Source of the DNA: Nitrosomonadaceae bacterium
GTDB lineage: Bacteria > Pseudomonadota > Gammaproteobacteria > Burkholderiales > Nitrosomonadaceae
Direction: 5' to 3'
Length of the DNA stretch: 15,247 nucleotides
Assembly: GCA_919902625.1 (NCBI GenBank)
Contig: CAKKRO010000030.1
Span: 5,488-20,734, forward strand
Every line of letters begins with the position of its first letter. The first letter of the stretch is position 1. This document shows, one piece after another, positions 8,083-14,442 of this stretch. The notes under the pieces were generated by a model. That model saw only the letters and a program-made list of their open reading frames with translations, was not told the DNA's origin and did no database searches. A program made the translations under genes and the position numbers.

Positions 8083-9357
8083 CTATGACTTACCCGGCCG
8101 GGCAAGCCATTCTTTGCCTTTTAGCATGACGTTCCAGTAGATCCATGGAAAAATGGTTGTCTTGAGAAACCAGTTGAGCTTTCTGGGTATCGTTGGATCC
8201 AATGGGAATGTAGGCAATAATTTCCCGCCAAAACCAAATTCAGCAAGGATTATTTTGCCATTTTCTACCGTCAATGGACAGGCCCCGTAACCATCATAGG
8301 CCGCTGTCAATTCCCGGTCTTCCTTGGCCGCCAAAAGATTCTCGGCCACTACGACAATTTGTTTTCTGGCGGCTGCCGCCGTTTTCGCATTGGGTGATGA
8401 ACAGGCATCTCCTAATGAAAATATGTTGGGATAATCCGTATGCTGAAGTGTTTTTTCATTCACTTTGCAAAAACCGCTGGCATCCGCTAAAGAGCTATTG
8501 CGAAGAAAATCCGGGGCCGTTTGGGGCGGGGTCACATGCAGCATATCAAAAGGTTTCGCTTCGAGGGTTACATTCCCATTACTGTCTTTCATTTCAAAAT
8601 AGGCCGTCTTGTGAATCCCGTCTACTTTGACCAGATTAGAATGGAATAACAGTTTCGCATTGTAGCGTTTGACATATTCCATCAGGGGCGGAACAAAATC
8701 AGCCACACCAAACAACACGGCGGCAGCCGTATTAAACTCAACATCCATCTTGTCTAAGCAACGCGCATGCCTCCAGTGATCACAGGCAAGGTACATGGCT
8801 TTTTGTGGCGCACCCGCACACTTGATAGGCATCGGCGGTTGAGTAAATATCGCCTTCCCGGCTTTGAGATCTTGCACCAACGACCAGGTATAAGGCGCCA
8901 GATCATAACGATAGTTTGAAGTCACGCCATTTTTACCCAATGTTTCTTCCAGTCCTTCAATCTTTTCCCATGCCAGATGAATACCCGGACAAACAATCAG
9001 TTGCTGATAACCGATGATACGGCCATCCGCCAATTGCACCTTGTTATGCTCTGGATCAAAACCGGACGCAGCCGCCTGAATCCATTCAGCATGCCTGGGA
9101 ATAACATCAACCATTGGCCTCATTGTTTCTGCGATGTCATAAGCACCGCCACCCACCAGCGTCCAGGCTGGCTGGTAATAATGTTTGCTACTCGGTTCGA
9201 CAATCGCAATACGCAGAGTGGACCGCCGTTTGAGCAGGCTCGCTGTGACTCCGATACCCGCCGAACCGCCTCCGATGACAACCACATCAAAAGCATCGCC
9301 CCAGTTACAGGCCGCCGCCACGGATTGTTGTTCGTCGGTTTCATCCTGCCGGGTCAT
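8083..9357 (-). CDS. sqr: Sulfide:quinone oxidoreductase, type II-like (C-terminal part of the interrupted fusion)
   Basis: An FAD-dependent oxidoreductase expected to oxidise sulfide to persulfide or polysulfide and reduce quinone at the inner membrane. From the ATG at 9357 it has 424 residues. It shows the N-terminal dinucleotide motif VVVIGGGSAG, the cysteine motif PIKCAGAPQK, the second cysteine motif GACPLTVE, and FSLGDACSSPNAKTAAA, the FAD-contacting block near the C-terminus. The two motif cysteines are 180 residues apart, matching the redox cysteines of human SQOR (178 apart), and IKCAGAPQK is typical of that group. The C-terminal stretch KLNWFLKTTIFPWIYWNVML suits monotopic membrane attachment. 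No good ribosome binding site precedes the ATG at 9357 or the TTG at 9366, which supports this being the back half of a longer gene. If the shift is real, reinitiation after the stop at 9419 would be needed. Confidence 0.88.
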   Translation of the reverse strand: MTRQDETDEQQSVAAACNWGDAFDVVVIGGGSAGIGVTASLLKRRSTLRIAIVEPSSKHYYQPAWTLVGGGAYDIAETMRPMVDVIPRHAEWIQAAASGFDPEHNKVQLADGRIIGYQQLIVCPGIHLAWEKIEGLEETLGKNGVTSNYRYDLAPYTWSLVQDLKAGKAIFTQPPMPIKCAGAPQKAMYLACDHWRHARCLDKMDVEFNTAAAVLFGVADFVPPLMEYVKRYNAKLLFHSNLVKVDGIHKTAYFEMKDSNGNVTLEAKPFDMLHVTPPQTAPDFLRNSSLADASGFCKVNEKTLQHTDYPNIFSLGDACSSPNAKTAAAARKQIVVVAENLLAAKEDRELTAAYDGYGACPLTVENGKIILAEFGFGGKLLPTFPLDPTIPRKLNWFLKTTIFPWIYWNVMLKGKEWLARPGKS

Positions 9358-9418
9358 TTCATGCAAAGCAGTTGCACGTCTGCCAGAACCACAGAAGGCA
9401 AGAATCGGCTTAGGCAGC

Positions 9419-9682
9419 TCAGCCTTGAGTTTTTGAAAAGCCTCGGCACGCTCCAGCGGATATGGCGCCTATCCTGACCGGCAAATAGACAAAGGTGATA
9501 TCCAGTGATCTCGCCATGGCTTCCAGTTCCTCGCTGGCCGGTTGGGCCGCGCCGCCTTCATAATCCGGGCGGTTACAAATAATCGATTTATAACCGGCTG
9601 CGGCAATCCCGGTAAGATCATCAATGCTCACTTGGCCGGTTACAGATAATTTATGATCTAGCTTGGTGATAACAATGCCCAT
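9419..9682 (-). CDS. N-terminal part of TIGR01244/DUF442 domain, truncated by frameshift
   Basis: The open frame encodes 87 residues. Roughly the first 76 match the start of the Blh-type domain: ITKLDHKLSVTGQVSIDDL, then GYKSIICNRPDYE and FVYLPVRIGAI. The last ten or so residues (GACRGFSKTQG) are out of frame and unlike the family. The catalytic cysteine is not in this fragment but in the other frame downstream, so as it stands the product would be inactive. AAGGAAAGAG lies a few bases before the ATG and is a good ribosome binding site, so this is the true start of the fused gene. It follows the ArsR gene after 69 bp. Confidence 0.7.
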   Translation of the reverse strand: MGIVITKLDHKLSVTGQVSIDDLTGIAAAGYKSIICNRPDYEGGAAQPASEELEAMARSLDITFVYLPVRIGAISAGACRGFSKTQG

Positions 9683-9751
9683 GTCTCTTTCCTTTATTAA
9701 TCGGTTACTTTATCGTGATACTGATCATATGCATTGTTATGGGCTTTCGCT

Positions 9752-10081
9752 CTATGAGGCAGAGTGCTTTTTACAGTAAAGATTAAATAACGTTTCCATA
9801 ATTTTAATGGCTTCCAGACTGGCTAAACTATAATAAACATATTTACCCTTACGCTCTGTTGCCACCAGATTTTCTTCACGCAGTACCGTTAGCTGCTGAG
9901 AAAGCGTGGGTTGGCGAATACCCAGCAACTCCTCTAATTCACCCACATTCAGGGCACCTTGACTCAGTTTGCATAAAATGAGCAATCGATCTTCATTCGC
10001 CAGTATTTTCAGCAAAGCGCAAGCATCAGAAGCGGATGAATGTAATGCTGCAATGTCATGTAGCGCTGGTTCTGTTTTCAT
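9752..10081 (-). CDS. bigR: ArsR-family persulfide-responsive repressor, BigR/SqrR-like
   Basis: A 109-residue winged-helix regulator of the ArsR family. The helix-turn-helix is in LNVGELEELLGIRQPTLSQQ (44-63), followed by the wing ATERKGKYVYYSL. It has three cysteines: Cys21, Cys37 and Cys103. Cys37 and Cys103 are 66 residues apart, the same spacing as the sensing pair of BigR (Cys42/Cys108) and SqrR (Cys41/Cys107), which form a disulfide or tetrasulfide link when persulfide is present and then release DNA. No typical ArsR metal-binding motif is seen. It lies between the YeeE/YedE pair and the SQR fusion, the usual context of BigR. Its target is probably the AT-rich dyad at 11101-11121. The ribosome binding site is weak. 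The family is certain; the sensing role is inferred from cysteine spacing and context. Confidence 0.9.
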   Translation of the reverse strand: MKTEPALHDIAALHSSASDACALLKILANEDRLLILCKLSQGALNVGELEELLGIRQPTLSQQLTVLREENLVATERKGKYVYYSLASLEAIKIMETLFNLYCKKHSAS

Positions 10082-10193
10082 AATTTATTCTTATTGAACA
10101 TTTGAGCGTACCTCTCTATAACGCCTGAATAATAAATCCATTCCTGATGGGGAAGACTCAAATTCTAACTTATTTCTATCCTCTATAAGCGAT

Positions 10194-10607
10194 CTATCCA
10201 CGCGCTTGCATAGTCTCATAAACACCCATTCCAAGCAGCATTGCAATCAAGAATATAAAAGCTTCATGACTACCCGTTCCAACCAGCACCAATGCCGGTC
10301 CAGGACAAATACCGGCCATCCCCCAGCCTATCCCAAACACAAGACTTCCTAAAAACAATCGTTGATCTATTTTTGTGGCAACAGGGATATTCATGGATGA
10401 GCCCAGGTAACTCTGCTTACGCTTTTTTGCCAGCGCAAAAGCAATCAAACCTACAGCGACTGCACTTGCCATGACCCATATCAATGAAGAATCCCAGTTA
10501 CCTGTGATATCAAGAAATGCCAGGACTATTTCTGGATTCACCATGCCAGACAGGATAATTCCCAAACCGAAAATAAGCCCTGATAGCAACGCCATAAAGT
10601 TAATCAT
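10194..10607 (-). CDS. YeeE/YedE-family membrane protein, second half-unit (PmpB-like)
   Basis: A 137-residue inner-membrane protein with about four hydrophobic helices, from the YeeE/YedE group that includes thiosulfate importers. The characteristic motif is GWGMAGICPGPALV (about 94-107), whose cysteine is the likely contact for the sulfur substrate. The N-terminus has FGLGIILSGMVNP, the matching glycine-rich half-motif. AGGAGGG sits six bases before the ATG and clearly sets the start. Its stop is 112 bp from the ArsR gene. With the upstream gene it forms a pair of half-size proteins equivalent to one full YeeE, as in BigR operons where they are called PmpA and PmpB. The transported compound is not known from sequence. 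Confidence 0.85.
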   Translation of the reverse strand: MINFMALLSGLIFGLGIILSGMVNPEIVLAFLDITGNWDSSLIWVMASAVAVGLIAFALAKKRKQSYLGSSMNIPVATKIDQRLFLGSLVFGIGWGMAGICPGPALVLVGTGSHEAFIFLIAMLLGMGVYETMQARG

Positions 10608-10630
10608 TTAATCCCTCCTGATAATCATAG

Positions 10631-11083
10631 TCATCCAGACTGTGCGATCAATACATGCCGCACCCAATAGACTGTCGCAAAACCAGCAAACATAAACACC
10701 AGGGTCGCTGCAATTGAGCGCGGCGATAATCTTGATAACCCGCATACCCCATGACCACTGGTACAGCCCGATCCCAGACGCGTACCATAACCAACCAGCA
10801 AGCCTGCAAGTGCCAGTACCGTATAGCTGGCTTTAATATGTATCTCCGGTAAAATAAAAAAGAGCTTCCAGATGACTGCCGATAGAACAAGCCCTGAAAT
10901 AAAAGCCATACGCCAACTGATATCGCCTCTCTGCATTCTATATAGTCCACCGATGATGCCCGATATACCTGCGATACGTCCGTTAAATAGCAATAACAGG
11001 GTAACCGCGATACCGATCACCAAGCCGCCAGCTACTGCATGCCATGGTATTGAATCCAAGTAGATATTCACACTGATACCCAC
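10631..11083 (-). CDS. YeeE/YedE-family membrane protein, first half-unit (PmpA-like)
   Basis: A 150-residue inner-membrane protein with about four helices and the family motif GYGTRLGSGCTSGHGVCG (about 98-115), which carries two cysteines likely to handle the sulfur substrate. The N-terminal half has GLVIGIAVTLLLLFNGRIAG. It is the first gene of the leftward operon and ends 23 bp before its partner. The start is uncertain: the open frame begins with GTG at 11083, and a second in-frame GTG four codons later (11071) is preceded by GTGGGT, which could serve as a ribosome binding site. Both starts keep the whole fold. The gene is divergent from the metallo-beta-lactamase-fold gene and shares its AT-rich control region. 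Confidence 0.84.
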   Translation of the reverse strand: MGISVNIYLDSIPWHAVAGGLVIGIAVTLLLLFNGRIAGISGIIGGLYRMQRGDISWRMAFISGLVLSAVIWKLFFILPEIHIKASYTVLALAGLLVGYGTRLGSGCTSGHGVCGLSRLSPRSIAATLVFMFAGFATVYWVRHVLIAQSG

Positions 11084-11100
11084 GCATTAAATTTATAAAT

Positions 11101-11121
11101 ATACAATATATTTTATTGTAT
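11101..11121. promoter_or_regulatory. AT-rich inverted repeat, probable BigR-type operator
   Basis: ATACAATA (11101-11108) and TATTGTAT (11114-11121) are perfect reverse complements separated by five bases (TATTT). The dyad lies in the 70-bp space between two divergent sulfur genes and immediately precedes a consensus -10 box for the rightward gene, so a bound dimer would block transcription there. AT-rich palindromes upstream of such operons are known targets of BigR-type ArsR repressors. Binding by the local ArsR protein is inferred. Confidence 0.65.
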
Positions 11122-11123
11122 TA

Positions 11124-11129
11124 TATAAT
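11124..11129 (+). promoter_or_regulatory. -10 box of the rightward persulfide dioxygenase gene
   Basis: TATAAT matches the sigma70 -10 consensus exactly and lies 24 bp before the start codon. No good -35 box is present 16-18 bp upstream; the region there is occupied by the dyad. The background is very AT-rich, so the match alone is only moderate evidence. Confidence 0.4.
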
Positions 11130-11153
11130 AATGACAAATTCAAGGAGAATAAA

Positions 11154-12014
11154 ATGACACCCAATATCAAGGCATTTTTTGATTCAACAACATGGACTAT
11201 CAGCTATGTTGTTTTTGATGAACCGGGGGGAAACTGCGCCATTATCGATCCAGTTCTGGATTACGACCCGAAATCAGGCAGAACACGTACGCACTCGGCT
11301 GATAAACTCATTGGGTTTATTCACCAGCAACAATTATCAGTCAAATGGATACTTGAAACACATGCGCATGCCGATCATCTGTCATCAGCGGATTATCTTA
11401 AGAATCAATTGGGTGGGAAAACTGCTATCGGCAGCGGCATTCCCGCTGTTCAAGAAACCTTCAAGAGGATTTTCAACCTAAGCGATGAATTTATTCCTGA
11501 CGGCCATCATTTTGATCATCTGTTTGCTGATGGCGAGCTATTTCAGGTAGGCAAATTAACAGCGAAAGCAATCTCTGTATCCGGTCACACACCCGCTGAC
11601 ATGGCATATCAATTTGACAATGCCATCTTTGCCGGTGACACGCTTTTCATGCCGGATGTTGGTACTGCCCGGGCTGATTTTCCAGGTGGAGATGCACACC
11701 TGTTATTTAGATCTATTCAGAAGTTACTGGCATTTCCACCGGAAACCAGGTTATTGATGTGCCATGATTATCCACCCGCCCATCGCTCTGCAGAGTGGGA
11801 AAGCACCGTTGCACAACAACGTGCCCATAACATCCATGCGCATGACGGCATCACCGAGGAGGAATTTGTTACGATGCGTAGCCGGCGGGATGCCACGCTG
11901 GAAATGCCCACTTTATTACTGCCATCAATACAGACAAACATCAGGGCTGGGAAATTGCCGCCAGCCGAAGAAAATGGTATTGCGTATTTCAAAATACCGA
12001 TTAACTTAATCTGA
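11154..12014 (+). CDS. Metallo-beta-lactamase-fold persulfide dioxygenase (ETHE1/Blh-like)
   Basis: A 286-residue cytoplasmic metalloenzyme expected to oxidise glutathione persulfide to sulfite and glutathione using a single Fe(II). The metal-site motif is ETHAHADH (His70, His72, Asp74, His75), with later ligands in SGHTPADM (His145), GDTLF (Asp162) and MCHDYPP (His204). DVGTARADFPGG (168-179) is typical of the ETHE1/Blh group rather than of true beta-lactamases or glyoxalase II. AAGGAG lies seven bases before the ATG. In Xylella and Agrobacterium the equivalent Blh protein carries a TIGR01244 domain at its N-terminus; here it does not, and that domain is attached to SQR instead. It is divergent from the YeeE/YedE operon and presumably controlled by the same ArsR repressor. 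Confidence 0.9.
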   Translation: MTPNIKAFFDSTTWTISYVVFDEPGGNCAIIDPVLDYDPKSGRTRTHSADKLIGFIHQQQLSVKWILETHAHADHLSSADYLKNQLGGKTAIGSGIPAVQETFKRIFNLSDEFIPDGHHFDHLFADGELFQVGKLTAKAISVSGHTPADMAYQFDNAIFAGDTLFMPDVGTARADFPGGDAHLLFRSIQKLLAFPPETRLLMCHDYPPAHRSAEWESTVAQQRAHNIHAHDGITEEEFVTMRSRRDATLEMPTLLLPSIQTNIRAGKLPPAEENGIAYFKIPINLI

Positions 12015-12062
12015 TCTATCCCGAGATTCAAGAAAATATTGGTACTTCAACACACTCAATCT

Positions 12063-13076
12063 TTATGCTTGCGCCGTGACAAAGTTTCCATGGCGTTGAT
12101 CAAACTTCACGGCAATAAAACGAGTCCCAACGGAAATCTCACTGCCTTCATCGCGTTTATGCGTAACTTCAGCCACCGCTTGAAAGTTAGGCGCATCAAT
12201 TTTTATAATGTCATGCGGATCAAGTGCCACCCCGGTTAAGAAACGTATTCCCGTGGGCGACAAATCTTGGAACAAACCACGATAAGGCTTACCCGGCCAG
12301 AATAAGTAAAAAGAAAACTCACCCTTTATATTGATCCGCATCATGGTCCGGCACGATGACCCAAGATTTTCTTGTTCCAGAATAAACAATGGGCTTGCAC
12401 ACTCCAGACAGCTTTCACTCTGATATATGCTCGTCTGCGGCACATACGGAGTTTTACAGAAAGAACAATAATGAGTGATCACCGTCCGGTAAGGTTCCAC
12501 AGTAAACTGGGATGTACTTCTGATATCCACTGAAAGCCCGGTCAGATCGGCATTTACTTGAGCAGATTCTTCAGAAACATTAAATAAACTACCCGCAAAT
12601 ATCGCGTCATACTGTTTGCGCGTTGCAGGATTCGAAAGAACTCGATAGGCCTCATCAAGTAACACTGCATCTTGCGGCAAGCTCTTTTTCAGAACCCGAT
12701 AACTTGCCGTAATTACTGCGATCGGAGCATCGGATTGAACCTGAAGTATCCGATAATAGTTACGTTGATTCAGCGTTGCAGTCCGTTTAGCCCCTTGCTT
12801 TTCCATATCTGGATTCGTATTCGAGCTAAATGCGCCCTGACTGAGTGTTTTAATATGATAGCGATTCAGCAATTCACGGTCATAAGCAGCTCGCTTAAGC
12901 GGATCCCGAAGTGTGTTATAAGCAACATTGAGTAAACTTGCGCTCCAATCCGGGCCACCCAGATCAGGATGAAGCTTAAGTTTCTGCATCAATACACGGT
13001 AATTCTCTTTAATCACCGCCATCGGAGCATCCGGTTGGACATGAAGAATTCGATAGAAATTACGCCGCTCAATCAT
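12063..13076 (-). CDS. Protein with two J-like domains, a Cys4 cluster and a PilZ domain
   Basis: A 337-residue soluble protein. Residues 4-66 form a short J-like domain (RRNFYRILHVQPDAP) with the HPD tripeptide at 36-38 that DnaJ proteins use to stimulate DnaK. Residues 104-157 repeat it (QRNYYRILQVQSDAP) but lack HPD and are shorter. Cys204/Cys207 (CSFC) and Cys223/Cys226 (CLEC) look like a zinc ribbon. The C-terminal part is a PilZ domain with both c-di-GMP motifs intact: RTMMR (243-247, RxxxR) and DLSPTG (271-276, DxSxxG), 23 residues apart. Together this suggests a co-chaperone or adaptor that responds to c-di-GMP, which is inference. No good ribosome binding site is visible at the ATG at 13076, but the first J domain begins right there. 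Neighbours give no clear pathway. Confidence 0.82.
   Translation of the reverse strand: MIERRNFYRILHVQPDAPMAVIKENYRVLMQKLKLHPDLGGPDWSASLLNVAYNTLRDPLKRAAYDRELLNRYHIKTLSQGAFSSNTNPDMEKQGAKRTATLNQRNYYRILQVQSDAPIAVITASYRVLKKSLPQDAVLLDEAYRVLSNPATRKQYDAIFAGSLFNVSEESAQVNADLTGLSVDIRSTSQFTVEPYRTVITHYCSFCKTPYVPQTSIYQSESCLECASPLFILEQENLGSSCRTMMRINIKGEFSFYLFWPGKPYRGLFQDLSPTGIRFLTGVALDPHDIIKIDAPNFQAVAEVTHKRDEGSEISVGTRFIAVKFDQRHGNFVTAQA
12721..13064. repeat. Internal duplication encoding the two J-like domains
   Basis: Positions 12721-12764 and 13021-13064 align without gaps at an offset of exactly 300 bp, with 35 of 44 bases identical by eye. They encode the start of each J-like domain (residues 6-20 and 106-120). 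The DNA-level similarity indicates tandem duplication within the gene, after which the second copy lost its HPD motif. Confidence 0.75.
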
Positions 13077-13127
13077 AATAATTCAGAATTAAAAACTCAT
13101 TGTTAACACAGCAATTGGCACCATTAT

Positions 13128-13141
13128 TGACAGAAATGTCA
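13128..13141. promoter_or_regulatory. Perfect short dyad upstream of the J/PilZ gene
   Basis: TGACA and TGTCA flank GAAA, forming a 14-bp dyad 52 bp before the J/PilZ start codon. A run of seven C (13145-13151) follows directly. The dyad could be an operator or chance; no clear -35/-10 pair was found around it. Confidence 0.25.
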
Positions 13142-13254
13142 TCGCCCCCCCTTACATCAATACACAGTTAGTCACAAAACTATAGTGTAAATCAATATCC
13201 AATATTTGCCGCTTCTAATATCTATTTTCACCTGTTTGAGAATCTTCAATACGG

Positions 13255-14442
13255 TTAAACCGTAACAAAAAAATATTCCAATCCCCTCTGAGACAACCCC
13301 GCAAGATCGATGTTTACCTCATTGAGTGCCATATCCGCTGCCATGATTCCAATCGAGGCAACGCTATGTGCGCCTGAATCCAGCAATCCGACGAAGTAGG
13401 TCTCGTCAGCGGTAGCGGGTGCAAAACCGGCCACGTTTGCGTACAGCAAGTCGACAACCGCCGTATGATTGGTTGCATTAGCGCCAAGTGCCGCATTAAT
13501 GGCTAACTGCATCAATGCTTCGTAGCTCATGCCACCATCGAGCAAACTCAGCCCAATACCGGCAAACGTCTTGTTTGAAACCGATTCCTTGCCGAATACA
13601 GCACCCAGTGTCTTTGCAGTGATGCCGGCGTTTCCATCGAGATCAAGGGCGAGTGAACTGTCAGAGAAGTTGAGGCGCTCAATATTGCTGAGAGTGTCCG
13701 TGCCATCCGATCCGCCATTATTATGTTTTATCGTCCAGATTCCATCAGCATTCTTGTTTTTATCGTAATCAGCAAAATGACTGCTATAGTTCGCAGTGTC
13801 GATATCTTCGTTCCCGTTTAAAGTGTCATTTCCTTCGAAGCCGCTCAAAACATCTTTTCCTGCGCCGCCCGTAATTATTTCCGCTTTGCTATGATCAGCA
13901 ATGAAAGGTGTTTGGAAGCCTTCAAAAAATGTCATGTATTCATCGGCAGTGGTTCCGTTCCCATCAGCAGGGCTGAATATCGCGCCTGACAACAGGCAGC
14001 CTTTTAAACCGGCAACATCTGATGATGAGCTTCCTGCGCCGATAAGATGTGACGCTGCCAGCATGCCAGAGATGGTTATTTGATGGCCATTCAGAATCTG
14101 TCCTTCGTATTTATCAATCCCCAGAAACTTTATTCTTCCCCATAAAATTTCGTGCCAATCTTGAATGATAGTTTCCTGAACCCAACCCGTATTAAGATAG
14201 TCCTGCTTACTATTGATGCCACCCTTTCCTGACCAGTTACCCGCCCAATCATTTTTAAACAAATTATGGTCACTTTTATCGACGCCATAGTAGCCCAGAT
14301 CAAAAAGCGCAGCTTCACCAAATTGATACTTTCCAATAAAACCGGCGCTATTTTGCGTGTCATAGTGTTGAGTACCGCCAGGGATACTGGATGACTCTCT
14401 AAAACCCAGTGTGTCAAAATAGTCTTGATATGTTTTAGCCAC
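13255..14442 (-). CDS. RTX-type secreted protein with muramidase-like N-terminal domain
   Basis: A 395-residue protein without a signal peptide. Residues 1-175 resemble lysozyme-like modules seen in secreted effectors and phage proteins: GFRESS (13-18, Glu16 a candidate catalytic residue), SAGFIGKYQFGEAAL (32-46), GWVQETIIQDWH and ISGMLAASHLIGAG. Residues 192-211 carry RTX calcium-binding nonapeptides (GGAGKDVLSGFEGNDTLNG), followed by GTDTLSNIERLNFSD (247-261), a module common in type I secreted proteins. The rest (about 300-395, VVDLLYANVAGFAPATADE) resembles C-terminal domains of large RTX proteins. Type I secretion and peptidoglycan cleavage are likely but inferred; the lysozyme assignment rests on recognition of motifs. 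The start is GTG (14440-14442), overlapping the end of the upstream gene by 8 bp, so translation is probably coupled. No transporter genes are in the window. Confidence 0.75.
   Translation of the reverse strand: MAKTYQDYFDTLGFRESSSIPGGTQHYDTQNSAGFIGKYQFGEAALFDLGYYGVDKSDHNLFKNDWAGNWSGKGGINSKQDYLNTGWVQETIIQDWHEILWGRIKFLGIDKYEGQILNGHQITISGMLAASHLIGAGSSSSDVAGLKGCLLSGAIFSPADGNGTTADEYMTFFEGFQTPFIADHSKAEIITGGAGKDVLSGFEGNDTLNGNEDIDTANYSSHFADYDKNKNADGIWTIKHNNGGSDGTDTLSNIERLNFSDSSLALDLDGNAGITAKTLGAVFGKESVSNKTFAGIGLSLLDGGMSYEALMQLAINAALGANATNHTAVVDLLYANVAGFAPATADETYFVGLLDSGAHSVASIGIMAADMALNEVNIDLAGLSQRGLEYFFVTV

Larger units (their letters stand above)
8083..9682 (-). pseudogene. Sulfurtransferase-like domain fused to sulfide:quinone oxidoreductase, interrupted by a frameshift
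   Basis: Reading leftward from the ATG at 9682, the first frame encodes the beginning of a TIGR01244/DUF442 domain and then stops at 9419-9421. The rest of that domain, including the active-site loop FCGSGRRAT, lies in the +1 frame and continues without a stop into the FAD oxidoreductase. Removing one base near 9451-9460, for instance one C of the CC at 9453-9454 on the plus strand, gives a continuous protein of about 532 residues with a smooth GAISAERAEAFQKL join, Cys97 in the loop and the FAD motif GGGSAG at about 137-142. A phosphatase-like domain joined to an NAD(P)/FAD oxidoreductase is a known fusion. The shift may be a real mutation, a sequencing or assembly error, or, less likely, recoding. 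The two open parts are listed separately. Confidence 0.85.

Noticed and set aside
9419..9682. Programmed ribosomal frameshift in the SQR fusion gene
   Set aside because: No typical slippery codon with a stimulatory element was seen near 9450-9460; a mutation or sequence error is simpler.
10111..10190. Repeated CTCTATAA elements upstream of the ArsR gene
   Set aside because: Two short 8-bp direct copies about 70 bp apart, without symmetry or a recognisable promoter, are too weak to annotate as operators.
11154..12014. Hydroxyacylglutathione hydrolase (glyoxalase II) or true beta-lactamase
   Set aside because: The DVGTARADFPGG block and the sulfur-gene context fit the ETHE1/Blh dioxygenase group better.
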